Shown in pieces: positions 1 through 9,064 of a DNA stretch of 64,000 nucleotides. The stretch comes from Bacteroidota bacterium. Its GTDB lineage: Bacteria > Bacteroidota > Ignavibacteria > SZUA-365. The position numbers and the translations under genes are program-made. The notes under the pieces were generated by a model. That model had not been told where the DNA came from, made no database searches, and was given only the letters and a program-made list of their open reading frames with translations. The stretch is from positions 87,926 to 151,925 of the forward strand of contig QKAF01000110.1 of the NCBI GenBank assembly GCA_003246455.1, read 5' to 3'. Numbering within the stretch: position 1 is the stretch's first letter; every line of letters starts with the position of its first letter.

Positions 1-12
1 GATTTAGCAAGA

Positions 13-1347
13 TTATGAGAATGTCTCGAGAAAATGCGTATCAAAATCACCTTCTCGAAACGCGGGGTGCTGCATGACCTTTTTATGGAAAGGCAACGTG
101 GTGCTGATGCCCTCGATGACGAACTCGTCCAGCGCCTGCATCATGCGATCCAGGGCTTCTTCACGGGTATGCCCGTGAACAATCAGCTTCGCAATCATCG
201 AATCGTAATACGGGGGAATCGTGTATCCCTGGTAGGCGTGTGAATCGACACGCACACCGAAACCGCTGGGCTGATGCCAGGTGGTGATGATGCCGGGAGA
301 CGGCCGGAAATCCTTCGACGGGTCCTCCGCGTTGATGCGGCATTCGATGGCATGTCCGAACGGGGTCGGGTAACCTCCCTCGGGGAGGGTTTCGCCTGCG
401 GCGGCGCGGATCTGTTCGCGTATCAGGTCCACGCCCGTCACCTCTTCGGTCACGGGATGCTCGACCTGGATCCGCGTATTCATCTCCATGAAATAGAAAT
501 TCTTGTTCTTGTCGAGAAGGAACTCGATGGTTCCGGCCCCTTCGTACCGAATGCTTTTCGCAGCCGCCACCGCAGCTTCACCCATGCGCTGCCGCAGTTC
601 GGGGGAAACCGCGGGCGACGGAGACTCCTCAATCAGCTTCTGATGGCGACGCTGCACCGAACAGTCGCGCTCGCCGAGGTGATACACATTCCCGTGCTGA
701 TCCCCGACGATCTGAATCTCCACATGGCGGGGTTTCTCGATATATTTTTCCAGATACAGGTCGCCGTTGTTGAACGCGGCTTCCGCCTCGGCTTTTGCCA
801 TGCGGAACTGTTTTTCAAATTCATCGCGGTTTCGAACGATCCGCATTCCCTTCCCGCCGCCGCCGGCAGACGCCTTCAGGATGACGGGGAACTCGATGTC
901 GCGTATGATTTCGAGACCGTCTTCCAGATTCTGTACGAGTCCGTCACTGCCCGGCACCGTCGGCACTTCGGAAGCACGGACGGTTTCCTTCGCCAGTGAT
1001 TTATTGCCCATCCGGTGAATCATCTCCGGCGACGGGCCGATGAACTTGATGCCGGATTCATGACAGATTTCCGAGAACGAAGCGTTCTCCGCAAGAAACC
1101 CGTACCCGGGATGGATGGCGTCCGCACCGGTGATCTCCGCGGCCGCGAGGATGCGAGGAATATTGAGGTAGCTCTCGCGTCCCATGGGAGGACCGATACA
1201 CACCGCTTCATCGGCAAAACGGACGTGCAGAGAATGCTCGTCCGCTTTCGAATACACCGCAACGGTCTTGATACCCATCACCCTGCAGGTGCGTATGATG
1301 CGGAGAGCGATCTCCCCTCTATTTGCAATCAGGATCTTCGAAAACAA
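13..1347 (-). CDS. accC: Acetyl-CoA carboxylase biotin carboxylase subunit
   Basis: ATP-dependent carboxylation of biotin on AccB, the first half-reaction of acetyl-CoA carboxylase (cytosolic fatty-acid synthesis). The 444 residues match the family length. Visible are the N-terminal [15 protein letters not shown], the glycine-rich ATP-grasp loop [13 protein letters not shown] (about 158-170) and the active-site stretch [11 protein letters not shown] (about 287-297), whose Glu and Arg fall at the numbering of E. coli E288 and R292. The start is TTG, preceded by GGAGGAG. It lies 41 bases downstream of accB in the efp-accB-accC operon. Family identity is certain; only a paralogous acyl-CoA carboxylase (propionyl type) is an alternative, made unlikely by the stand-alone accB partner. 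Confidence 0.97.
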   Translation of the reverse strand: MFSKILIANRGEIALRIIRTCRVMGIKTVAVYSKADEHSLHVRFADEAVCIGPPMGRESYLNIPRILAAAEITGADAIHPGYGFLAENASFSEICHESGIKFIGPSPEMIHRMGNKSLAKETVRASEVPTVPGSDGLVQNLEDGLEIIRDIEFPVILKASAGGGGKGMRIVRNRDEFEKQFRMAKAEAEAAFNNGDLYLEKYIEKPRHVEIQIVGDQHGNVYHLGERDCSVQRRHQKLIEESPSPAVSPELRQRMGEAAVAAAKSIRYEGAGTIEFLLDKNKNFYFMEMNTRIQVEHPVTEEVTGVDLIREQIRAAAGETLPEGGYPTPFGHAIECRINAEDPSKDFRPSPGIITTWHQPSGFGVRVDSHAYQGYTIPPYYDSMIAKLIVHGHTREEALDRMMQALDEFVIEGISTTLPFHKKVMQHPAFREGDFDTHFLETFS

Positions 1348-1388
1348 ATGATCTCCTCCGGTAGGGTCACCGACCTGGCCGTCGCCGG

Positions 1389-1865
1389 TCAGGACGGATC
1401 GATGAGAAAGAGGGGTTGATCGTATTCGACGGGCTGCCCGTTTTCAACCAGAACCTTGACGATCCGGCCCGCGACATCCGATTCGATTTCGTTCATGATT
1501 TTCATCGCCTCGATGATGCAGAGGATCTGCCCCTGGCCGATGCTGTCGCCGACCTGGACATACGGAGCGGCATCCGGCGAGGACGACCGGTAGAACGTCC
1601 CGACGATCGGGGAGCGGACCTCATGATGATCCCCGGCAGTGTCCGCTGCGGCTGCTGCCGGAGCGGGAGATGCGGGTGCGTGAGCTGCCGGTGCAGCGGC
1701 GACGGGCGCCTGCTGCGCCGCGGGATACGGCATACTGATCACCTGCGATTCGTGCGCAAATGTCCGCGTGATCCGCAGCCGCTTTCCTTCTTCTTCAATC
1801 TCCAGTTCAGCGATCTGGGCGTCGTTGACGATCTTTATGCATTTCCGAACGAACTGTAAATCCAT
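1389..1865 (-). CDS. accB: Acetyl-CoA carboxylase biotin carboxyl carrier protein
   Basis: Carries biotin between biotin carboxylase and carboxyltransferase. The 158-residue protein has an N-terminal helical part, a flexible Ala/Pro-rich linker (about 46-78) and a C-terminal biotinyl domain with [15 protein letters not shown], so Lys122 of the EAMKI motif is the expected biotin attachment site. The ATG at 1865 follows a GGAG-like ribosome site. It sits between efp and accC, a grouping common in many bacteria, and is probably co-transcribed from the promoter upstream of efp. Confidence 0.97.
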   Translation of the reverse strand: MDLQFVRKCIKIVNDAQIAELEIEEEGKRLRITRTFAHESQVISMPYPAAQQAPVAAAPAAHAPASPAPAAAAADTAGDHHEVRSPIVGTFYRSSSPDAAPYVQVGDSIGQGQILCIIEAMKIMNEIESDVAGRIVKVLVENGQPVEYDQPLFLIDPS

Positions 1866-1895
1866 GCCAGCTCCGCTTGATGAATGTTACCGCAA

Positions 1896-2456
1896 TTATT
1901 TAACGCGTTCGAGATAGGCGCCGCTGCGCGTGTCGATCCTGAGGACCTCGCCCTGCTCGATGAAGAGCGGAACGTTGACTGTCGCACCGGTTTCCACGAC
2001 CGCACGCTTGCTGCCGCCCTGTGCGGTATCCCCACGCACTCCGGGTTCGGTTTCGGTCACTTCGAGCTCGACCGTAATCGGGAGCTCGCCGCTGATGGGG
2101 GTATCACCGTCCATCAGAATCTCGCAGACCTCGCCTTCTTTCAGGAACTTGACTGCGTCCCCGAACGCGGCGCCGGTGACATGGATCTGATCGTAGGTTT
2201 CCTGATCCATGAAACAGAGGTAATCTCCCTCCGGGTAGAGGTACTGATACTTCCTGCGTTCGACACGCACGACATCCACGGATTCGCCAGGTCGGAAGCG
2301 CTGTTCGAAGGTGGATCCGCTGCGCATGTTACGAAGTTTTGTCTGCACCATTGCGCCGCCCTTGCCGGGTTTGTGATGACGCCATTCGACGATCTGGTGC
2401 AGATCGCCGTTGAAGCGGATGATCAATCCGTTCCGAAAATCAGTTGTTGAACCCAT
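1896..2456 (-). CDS. efp: Translation elongation factor P
   Basis: Relieves ribosome stalling at polyproline stretches. The 186 residues equal the family length, and the three beta-domains can be followed from DFRNGLIIRFNGDLH to the C-terminal VPLFIEQGEVLRIDTRSGAYLERV. The domain I loop reads HHKPGKGGAMVQTK, so the usual modification lysine is present (about Lys32). No efp-modifying enzyme (EpmA or YmfI type) was recognised in the window. First gene of the efp-accB-accC operon; a promoter is seen about 50 bases upstream. Confidence 0.97.
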   Translation of the reverse strand: MGSTTDFRNGLIIRFNGDLHQIVEWRHHKPGKGGAMVQTKLRNMRSGSTFEQRFRPGESVDVVRVERRKYQYLYPEGDYLCFMDQETYDQIHVTGAAFGDAVKFLKEGEVCEILMDGDTPISGELPITVELEVTETEPGVRGDTAQGGSKRAVVETGATVNVPLFIEQGEVLRIDTRSGAYLERVK

Positions 2457-2505
2457 ACGATATACTGTGTAACGTCTAAAGTGAATATGAAATGAAACAG
2501 AAATG

Positions 2506-2536
2506 ACAAGTTAGGGATGAAGCAAAATAAAGTCAA
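2506..2536 (-). promoter_or_regulatory. Promoter of the efp-accB-accC operon
   Basis: Read on the minus strand: TTGACT, then TAACTTGT, with 20 bases between TTG and TA. This fits the Bacteroidota -33/-7 form (TTTG, 19-21, TAnnTTTG) and is nearly the same as the elements before glgB, mce, the tRNA and the PfkB-like gene in this window. The transcription start is expected near 2500, giving a leader of about 45 bases. Called by eye. Confidence 0.6.
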
Positions 2537-2654
2537 GCTGGGGCGCGGAGGCCTGATGAATCGAAATCCTTGATTCTCTGTGTGTTAGTGGGCGTTCCTC
2601 AAGTGATCCTTCCAAAACTGGCCGGCGACCCTCTCCGGGGCACGGTTCGATCTG

Positions 2655-2686
2655 TTTCGTGACCCGAGGGAATTCCTTATCTTTTG
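2655..2686 (+). promoter_or_regulatory. Promoter immediately upstream of the 2692 lipoprotein gene
   Basis: TTTC, 19 bases, then TATCTTTTG, resembling the -33/-7 promoter form. The downstream box ends only 5 bases before the ATG at 2692, so the transcript would begin at or next to the start codon (leaderless or nearly so). No Shine-Dalgarno sequence is seen. The rest of the 2457-2691 intergenic region holds only the divergent efp promoter. Confidence 0.4.
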
Positions 2687-2691
2687 AGACT

Positions 2692-3708
2692 ATGAAGCGT
2701 TTCGTTCCAGACAGATACATATCCCTCGGGCTTGCGGTGCTGGCCGCGATTCTCCTTGGACAGGCATGCGGAAATGAGCAGCGCGTGATACCGAAAGAGG
2801 AGACCGGCGAACCGAACACCCTCCCGCCGGAGATGCTGCTTTACCGCGAGGCGCGCGATGCGTTCATCCAGTGGACCGAAGTGTTCGCCCCCGAGCATGA
2901 TGCCGCATCCGCGTACTCGCTGCTGAGCGCAGCGAGCCGCAGGTCGCTGCAATCGTATGGTGTCCGTGACGGCGCGACGTTCCGCTCCTGGTTCGATTCG
3001 CAGGCGGATGCAGGGAAAACGCCGTTCTCCTACACGCTGTCGCGGTTCGATGTACTCGATATCGAACTCGTTGACAGCAGCAGTGCGCTCGTTACCGCGA
3101 CTTTTCTCGTGCACCACCATCAGAGCACGTTCGAAAGTGTCGGGACCTTCACTCTCCGGAGGGAACGGGGCGCGTGGGTCGTACCGTTTGCCGAATCCTC
3201 CAACTTCGAATCAGGATGGTGGCAGAAGGAGAAACAGTTCGCAATGCGCATGAGCGAGGAAGGACTGTCCCGCATCACCTCGGATTCCCTTTCCCTCTCC
3301 CTGAAATACCCCGTCGCCTGGGATGTCGTGAGCGTCAACCACACGGCACTTCCGACACAGCCGGCATCCCTTCGCGGAGTGGCATTGCAGTACATCGATC
3401 CGACCAGTCTTGCACCGGTCGCGTTCGTCCGCCTCGCCGCGCTCCCCCTCCCGCTTCCCGATTCCCTGCTGCACAGAACGGACTCCACGGCTCGCGGCAC
3501 CCTGGAGTTTCTCCGCACGGAACGGGTGAGCAGCGACAACGGAGCCGTCGTCCAGGGAGAGCTCCGATGGTTCGCGGATCCCGCCAACAACCGGTACCTT
3601 CTATTCTATTCCGCGGTCGATCCCACATATGTGAAATACGAGAACTTTGCCGAAACGTTTGCCGCTATCCGTAAATCGATAATCACCACCAACGAGGTTC
3701 TGCCCTGA
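2692..3708 (+). CDS. Putative lipoprotein of unknown function
   Basis: I choose the ATG at 2692 (MKRFVPDRYIS) over the ORF-track start because it begins a signal sequence; 338 residues. The hydrophobic segment ends in LLGQAC, a weak lipobox, so lipidation is likely but not certain. The first half (about 35-170) has the alternating pattern of an NTF2-like fold. The second half begins SDSLSLSLKYPVAWDVVS and ends with ENFAETFAAIRKSI, which resembles PsbP/DUF1795-like domains (inference). The stop overlaps the next lipoprotein's start by one base, indicating co-translation. Function unknown. Confidence 0.75.
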   Translation: MKRFVPDRYISLGLAVLAAILLGQACGNEQRVIPKEETGEPNTLPPEMLLYREARDAFIQWTEVFAPEHDAASAYSLLSAASRRSLQSYGVRDGATFRSWFDSQADAGKTPFSYTLSRFDVLDIELVDSSSALVTATFLVHHHQSTFESVGTFTLRRERGAWVVPFAESSNFESGWWQKEKQFAMRMSEEGLSRITSDSLSLSLKYPVAWDVVSVNHTALPTQPASLRGVALQYIDPTSLAPVAFVRLAALPLPLPDSLLHRTDSTARGTLEFLRTERVSSDNGAVVQGELRWFADPANNRYLLFYSAVDPTYVKYENFAETFAAIRKSIITTNEVLP

Positions 3709-4616
3709 TGTCTCTCCGCGCATTTCTCCTTCTTTTTATCTTCTTCGGCATGACTGCTTGCAGCACGGACCGCTCGAGCGATCGGGGACCTGGGCAAACG
3801 ACTTCCGGAACGGAAGCGCCAGGCATGGAGGCGGAGACGCCTCAGCAACCTGGGGCGTACACCGGCGACCCTGAACTGCGAAAGAAACTGCTCGGGGACC
3901 TGGATGTGATCCGCAGAACGAATCTCGATGCGTCGCGATCCACGGACATTCAGACCCTGATAACAGAATTATACAGTCTGTGCCAGACGCTCGGCGTCAC
4001 CGCCCGGGCCCTGGACAACAACGGCGCCTTTTCGTCAGAAATCGACACGGAGCTCAAACGCTTCAAAACGGGCGACAGCAAACATACCGACGAAGCGGGT
4101 AAAGTGATGAACGGCATGTCCGGCGTCTACAGCATGTATGCCCTGCTCGCAAAAATGAAGTTTGTCGGACAGGCGGAAAAGCAGACCGAAATCCAGGAGA
4201 TCCACGACGAGACCATCAAGGCGCTGCGGCCCGACGCTCCCGCCGTCGAAGCTGCCGCGGCGATTGCCGATGCCTGTTATGCGCTGTCGAGCATGATCAT
4301 TCGTGAAATCGACACTGAAAACCGCTACGGCAAAGCGTTCGAACAGATCGATCGCCAGTACCAGCAGGGTGTCCGTGTCGCAAAGAAGCAGGAGGACGTG
4401 TTCATCAACGGGATGTTCCGTACGTTCGAAGTTTCGCAGCTCTGGCTTCTGTCGATCGACACCAAGGCAAGCGAGCGCATCAGTGAGCTCAACAATGGCG
4501 TCCTGACCGACAGCGGCGAAGCCACCAACGTGGGAATGCAGATGGGGATCGCCGTCAAGTATCTGTTTCTGATATCCTACCTTATTGCACAGGGAACTGT
4601 GAACCTTACCACCTGA
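3708..4616 (+). CDS. Putative lipoprotein, mostly helical, unknown function
   Basis: 302 residues. The N-terminus MSLRAFLLLFIFFGMTAC is a short lipoprotein signal with the lipid cysteine expected at Cys18, followed by a Ser/Gly/Glu-rich linker to about residue 50. The remainder is rich in long amphipathic helices (for example ELRKKLLGDLDVIRRTNLDASRS) and contains a hydrophobic stretch YLFLISYLIAQGTV near the end. I do not recognise a family. It starts on the last base of the preceding gene's stop codon and is followed after 10 bases by the FemAB-like gene, so it belongs to one transcription unit. Confidence 0.75.
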   Translation: MSLRAFLLLFIFFGMTACSTDRSSDRGPGQTTSGTEAPGMEAETPQQPGAYTGDPELRKKLLGDLDVIRRTNLDASRSTDIQTLITELYSLCQTLGVTARALDNNGAFSSEIDTELKRFKTGDSKHTDEAGKVMNGMSGVYSMYALLAKMKFVGQAEKQTEIQEIHDETIKALRPDAPAVEAAAAIADACYALSSMIIREIDTENRYGKAFEQIDRQYQQGVRVAKKQEDVFINGMFRTFEVSQLWLLSIDTKASERISELNNGVLTDSGEATNVGMQMGIAVKYLFLISYLIAQGTVNLTT

Positions 4617-4626
4617 CGCAGCGCCA

Positions 4627-5610
4627 ATGCAGAATTGGTCCGTGCATACCGTTTCGCTGCATGATCAGCCTGCCCTGTGGGACACCCTGCATGCCTCCGC
4701 CGTCAACGCGACGGTGTTCAGCAGCACGCGGTGGATGACCCTGATGTCGCAGGTGTTCCAGCGCAGACCGCTCGCTTTCGTGCTCACCGGGTCCGAGGGG
4801 CCCGCCTGCGGCATACCGCTACTCATGCATAAACGGGGTCCGCTGCGCGTCGCTGCGGCACTGCCGATTACCCTCTATGCCGGACTGCTCCGCGCAGACC
4901 GCGACTGCGCCGGATTCCCTGTACTGATGTCCGCAATGGAACGGTATTTCCACTACATCGCCGTCAGTGCGATTACCCATCCCGACGAAGACGGCGTTCT
5001 GCTCCGGCGGGGCTGGCGGCTGCGGAAACAGCAGAGCATAAGAATCCCGATTCATGATATGAGCGCGGTGTGGGACGGATACAGCCAGTCTCTCCGACGC
5101 AAACTGCGGCGGGCGTCCGAGGGAGGATTCCGGCTCGACGACGATCCTCCGACATCGCTCATCGTACGAATGTTCGAACAGAGCTATCTCCGGCACGGGA
5201 ATCTCCCCCCCATCCCTTCTGCGACCGTCGAGCGCTGGCTGACGCTGCTGCGGCAGCAGCGTCTCGTTCACTGCTTCGCCGCGCGCCACGCCGACGGACG
5301 GTGTGCGGCGGTCCGGGTCGTCATCAGGGACGGCGACATGCTGTACGACTGGCTTGCCGGCACTGATCCTGCTGTGGCGCCCGCGTCGTCGCACTGGCTC
5401 GTTCATTCCGTCCTGGAGCTCTTCTCGCAGGCCGGCTGCAGCGGCTTCGACTTCATGGGGGCCAATACGCCGGGCGTCAGTGATTTCAAACGGGGCTTCG
5501 GCGGACAGACCGTGGAATATCATGAAGCGGAATGGTACCGCCCGAACCTGCTTCGGCATGTAAACGCCATTCGCGGTAAACGACTGCGTCTCAGGAGAGG
5601 ATTCCGATGA
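4627..5610 (+). CDS. FemAB/GNAT-fold acyl- or aminoacyltransferase-like protein
   Basis: 327 residues matching the double-GNAT FemAB-like class (GNAT_acetyltransf_6 type) linked to cell-wall and exopolysaccharide modification. The N-terminal half reads STRWMTLMSQVFQRRPLAFVL, the centre carries the basic helix YSQSLRRKLRRASEGGFRL, and the C-terminus has SGFDFMGANTPGVSDFKRGFGG, the typical end of this fold. The donor and acceptor cannot be read from sequence. It overlaps the downstream barrel gene by 4 bases (ATGA), indicating translational coupling between a cytoplasmic transferase and an outer-membrane receptor-like protein. Confidence 0.8.
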   Translation: MQNWSVHTVSLHDQPALWDTLHASAVNATVFSSTRWMTLMSQVFQRRPLAFVLTGSEGPACGIPLLMHKRGPLRVAAALPITLYAGLLRADRDCAGFPVLMSAMERYFHYIAVSAITHPDEDGVLLRRGWRLRKQQSIRIPIHDMSAVWDGYSQSLRRKLRRASEGGFRLDDDPPTSLIVRMFEQSYLRHGNLPPIPSATVERWLTLLRQQRLVHCFAARHADGRCAAVRVVIRDGDMLYDWLAGTDPAVAPASSHWLVHSVLELFSQAGCSGFDFMGANTPGVSDFKRGFGGQTVEYHEAEWYRPNLLRHVNAIRGKRLRLRRGFR

Positions 5611-7736
5611 AATTTTATTCCTCCCTACTCGTTCTGGTGATTCTGACAGTACTGAACGCCGGTGCTCTCCTGTCCCAGATCGCCGAGCCAGACAGCGGCA
5701 GAACGAGTCTTGACACCACGATGGGAATTCCGGATGCTACACCCGCGCTCCTTCCGGCAGACAGCCTGCAACCGGGTGAGACGCCGCTCGCTGTGAAGCA
5801 TGAGCACGCCGGGATCTCTCCCGCCGTCTGGCATTGGAGCAAGGATTCCATCGGACTGATGGAATATCACCATCTCGGGGAAATCGCAGCCGCGCATCCC
5901 GCGGTATCGCTGTACAGCCTCGGAAACTACGGACAGCCCGCATGGTTCGGCATCGGGGGGTCGTCTCCTCTTCAGTCGACGGTGACGGTGAACGGTATCG
6001 TCGCGGACGACCTCACGAGCGCGCTGCCCGACCCGAACCGCTTCTCCACAGAGGATGCCGCCTCGTTCACGTTGTATCCCCAGTACCAGGCATTCTGGTA
6101 CGGGACGCCCGGGGACGCGGCGGTGATGGATGTCGAGGAAAAGACCTGGGATGCTCCCCGTCCCATCACGCGGCTCCGGCATACGGAAGCCGCAAACGAG
6201 TACCTGTACACTGACGCCATGTTCACGCTCAACACGAGCGAGAGCGACAACATCTATCTCGGACTCACACGTTCGAGTATCGGATCCTCGAGCGGAAATA
6301 ACGCGGCCCGGTTCGAAAACAACCGCTTCGAGAGCTGGAATGTACGGCTCCGATTCCGTCATGCGATGAGCGCGGCGGTGGTCGTGACGACGCGTCTTCT
6401 GTACGACGAAAACCTGACGCTTCTCAACGGCGGCATCAGGGGAAACTTCACCCCCTTTACCGCGCAGCCATATTATTTCGAGGACGAATCGGTGGGCACG
6501 TTCTCGGCAACGGCGTTCGATCCGCTCGCCGCGCAGGTCGCAAACAGCACGATGAAGTCCGAGCGGCAGCACTACCTTGCGGAAGGCGGTCTGCGGGTTC
6601 AATGGAGCGCGGATTCCTCGCAGGTGACAAGTCTGCGAATATCCGCTGATGCGGATGTTCGGCGGTTTCGTGACAATCTTCTCACGCTGAACAACACGCT
6701 CACGATTGAGAATCCCTCACTGAATCTTACGGATGACTGGTCGCTGCTCAAAGCGGTGCTTGACCATGAGACGAATCTGAGCTGGGCGAAACTTGAGCTG
6801 CAGGGTCTTTTCGGACGATACGCCGCGGAAATGGGCGGAAACGCCCTGGATGATGCCGACGTCCTCGCGCACGCGCGAGGGAAACTCAGCCTTATTCTCG
6901 GGCCGGTATCCGTCTCGGGATTTGCGCGCCTCGACCAGCAGTTCGGAAACAGCACGATCTCCTTTGGTGCTGGCGGCGAACTCCCGCTCGGATTCCTCAG
7001 TCTCTGGGGCGGCGCCTCTTTTGCCGCGCGTCCTCGTTCACTCGTGGAACGTCTCTTCTCCGGTTCCGATGTCCGCGTCACCGGTGATCGGACACCCGAC
7101 CTCGACAAGATTGCCATCGCGGAAGCGGGAGTGCGCATTCATGCGGACTGGATCGATCTGGGAATGCGCGGCTTTGTCCGCAACGAAACCCGGTATACCG
7201 ACATCCGCGCGTATTCCTTCACCGATTCCCTGCTCGGACGCTATCGCCTGGAGATCACCGAATTGCCCGGCGGCGTTCAGCGCAGGTTTTACGGGGGAAG
7301 CGTGGACGCGCGTCTTACGTTCTGGAGATTTCACATCGATCAGCAGGCGGCGTTCATGTCCACGGACGGGACGGCGTATGACCTGCTCGCGCCGCAGGTC
7401 AGGTATTCAGCGGAACTCTTCTATCGCGGGGTGCTGATCGAAGGGACTCTGGATCTCCGAGTGGGCGGGAGATTCTCCTATGCGGATCGCTTCACGCCGC
7501 TGCTCTATCATCCGGAAACAGGACTGTTTCTTCGTTCCGCCGTCATCGATCCCGCCCCGAGAAGCTATACCGACATGAAACGGATCGATCTCTTTCTCTT
7601 TGCCACGATCAAGCAGAGGGCGACACTGCATCTCGCTCTGTACAACCTGCTCGATGACCAGTACATCACCACGGAATTCTATCCCATGTTCGACCGGGCG
7701 TTCAGGCTTGGCGTGGACTGGGTCTTTTTCGACTGA
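5607..7736 (+). CDS. TonB-dependent-receptor-like outer-membrane barrel
   Basis: 709 residues with a signal peptide (MKFYSSLLVLVILTVLNAGALLS). A short plug-like region (about 85-190) contains VTVNGIVADDLTSALPDPNRFSTEDAASFTLYPQYQAFWYG, as in TonB-receptor plugs. Many alternating amphipathic strands follow, ending in YNLLDDQYITTEFYPMFDRAFRLGVDWVFFD, the typical receptor C-terminus closing on an aromatic. I see no carboxypeptidase-like N-terminal domain and no clear TonB box. Ligand unknown. It is the last gene of the 2692-7736 unit; an imperfect hairpin follows the stop but lacks a T-run. Confidence 0.8.
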   Translation: MKFYSSLLVLVILTVLNAGALLSQIAEPDSGRTSLDTTMGIPDATPALLPADSLQPGETPLAVKHEHAGISPAVWHWSKDSIGLMEYHHLGEIAAAHPAVSLYSLGNYGQPAWFGIGGSSPLQSTVTVNGIVADDLTSALPDPNRFSTEDAASFTLYPQYQAFWYGTPGDAAVMDVEEKTWDAPRPITRLRHTEAANEYLYTDAMFTLNTSESDNIYLGLTRSSIGSSSGNNAARFENNRFESWNVRLRFRHAMSAAVVVTTRLLYDENLTLLNGGIRGNFTPFTAQPYYFEDESVGTFSATAFDPLAAQVANSTMKSERQHYLAEGGLRVQWSADSSQVTSLRISADADVRRFRDNLLTLNNTLTIENPSLNLTDDWSLLKAVLDHETNLSWAKLELQGLFGRYAAEMGGNALDDADVLAHARGKLSLILGPVSVSGFARLDQQFGNSTISFGAGGELPLGFLSLWGGASFAARPRSLVERLFSGSDVRVTGDRTPDLDKIAIAEAGVRIHADWIDLGMRGFVRNETRYTDIRAYSFTDSLLGRYRLEITELPGGVQRRFYGGSVDARLTFWRFHIDQQAAFMSTDGTAYDLLAPQVRYSAELFYRGVLIEGTLDLRVGGRFSYADRFTPLLYHPETGLFLRSAVIDPAPRSYTDMKRIDLFLFATIKQRATLHLALYNLLDDQYITTEFYPMFDRAFRLGVDWVFFD

Positions 7737-7832
7737 TTCACGGATGTTTCCGTGGAATCGGGATAAAACGATTCAATTCTATCATAACACATTCAGCGTT
7801 TCAATCAGACGCGATATTTCTGGAGGAACAAC

Positions 7833-9017
7833 GTGAAAGACATCCGGAACAAGAAATTCGAAACCCAGGCCGTGCATGCCGGAACAGAAGAAAACGAGCA
7901 TGGCGCAGTCGTGACGCCGATTTACCAGACCTCGACGTTCAAATTCAAAAACGTGCAGCACGGAGCGAACCTGTTTTCCGGAGAGGAAGAGGGCTACATC
8001 TATACACGCATGCGCAACCCCACCGTCGAAGCGATGGAAAATGCCATTGCCGTCCTTGAGGGCGGAGCACGGGCCCTGGGCTGCGGCAGCGGGATGGCCG
8101 CGGTACATACCGCTTTCGCCGCCCTCCTCAAGGCTGGCGACCACGTGGTGTGCAGCGAATCGGTGTACGGCCCGACAACCACACTCCTCAAGACGGTTCT
8201 GCATGGCTTCGGCGTGGAATCCACCTTTGTCAACACGGCTGATATCGATGCCGTACGCGGCGCTGTTCGCCCCGGCACAAAAGTGATCTACGTGGAAACC
8301 CCGGGGAACCCGACGCTGGTCATCAGCGACATTCAGGCCATTGCCGAGATCGCGCATGCACACGACGCAAAACTCGTCGTCGACAATACCTTCATGGGAC
8401 CGGCCATGCAGCGTCCGTTTGAACTCGGCGCGGATGTCATTATCCACAGCCTGACGAAGTCTCTCAACGGACATGCCGATGTCGTCGGCGGTGTCGTCGT
8501 GGTCAGGGACGAGGAGATGTATCCGCATTTCCGCAAGACACTCAATCAGATCGGCGGTGTGATCGACCCCTTCAACTCATTCCTGGTCCATCGCGGGCTG
8601 AAAACACTCTCCCTCCGCATTCAGCGCGCGTCCGAAAGCGCCATGCGCGTCGCACAGTACCTCGAGAAACATCCCAAGGTTGCATGGGTGCGCTACCCCG
8701 GGCTCCCCAGCCATCCGCAGTACGAAATCGGACTGAAGCAGATGTCCGGTCACGGCGCCATGATCGCGTTCGAGCTTTCGGACGGACTCGAAGCCGGCAA
8801 AACGCTGATGGACAATGTGCACCTGTGCCAGCTTGCGGTCAGCCTCGGCGGCGTCGAAAGCCTGATTCAGCATCCCGCATCCATGACGCACGCGAGTATG
8901 GGGAAGGAACAGCGCGAACAGGCGGCGATCACGGACGGCCTCGTGCGTCTTTCCGTTGGAATCGAGGACGTGGACGAAATCATTGCGGATCTCGACGCGG
9001 CTCTCGCACTCTGCTGA
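7833..9017 (+). CDS. PLP-dependent trans-sulfuration enzyme (methionine gamma-lyase / cystathionine gamma-lyase type)
   Basis: 394 residues of the Cys/Met-metabolism PLP family. Visible: the YTRMRNPTVEAMENAIAVLEGG motif, the PLP-stacking region SESVYGPT, Asp184 in VVDNTF and the Schiff-base lysine (Lys209) in HSLTKSLNGHADVVGG. The C-terminal LGGVESLIQHPASMTHASM is typical. The position of the methionine-gamma-lyase cysteine (LYGC) is occupied by YGPT, so methionine lyase activity versus cystathionine synthase/lyase activity cannot be assigned. GTG start preceded by TGGAGGA. Followed by a clear terminator, so it is probably monocistronic. Confidence 0.93.
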   Translation: MKDIRNKKFETQAVHAGTEENEHGAVVTPIYQTSTFKFKNVQHGANLFSGEEEGYIYTRMRNPTVEAMENAIAVLEGGARALGCGSGMAAVHTAFAALLKAGDHVVCSESVYGPTTTLLKTVLHGFGVESTFVNTADIDAVRGAVRPGTKVIYVETPGNPTLVISDIQAIAEIAHAHDAKLVVDNTFMGPAMQRPFELGADVIIHSLTKSLNGHADVVGGVVVVRDEEMYPHFRKTLNQIGGVIDPFNSFLVHRGLKTLSLRIQRASESAMRVAQYLEKHPKVAWVRYPGLPSHPQYEIGLKQMSGHGAMIAFELSDGLEAGKTLMDNVHLCQLAVSLGGVESLIQHPASMTHASMGKEQREQAAITDGLVRLSVGIEDVDEIIADLDAALALC

Positions 9018-9040
9018 CCTCATCCCGCTGCAGAAAAGAA

Positions 9041-9064
9041 AAGAGGCCTTCGGGCCTCTTTTTT
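9041..9064 (+). terminator. Rho-independent terminator after the PLP enzyme gene
   Basis: An 8 bp stem (AAGAGGCC / GGCCTCTT) closed by a TTCG tetraloop and followed by a T-run. Since the stem begins with an A-run it could also serve the convergent MFS gene, whose stop codon lies at its edge. Confidence 0.9.

Noticed and set aside
7737-7832. Possible SAM-type riboswitch before the PLP gamma-lyase gene
   Set aside because: Only 96 bases; no recognisable riboswitch core, only an imperfect hairpin.
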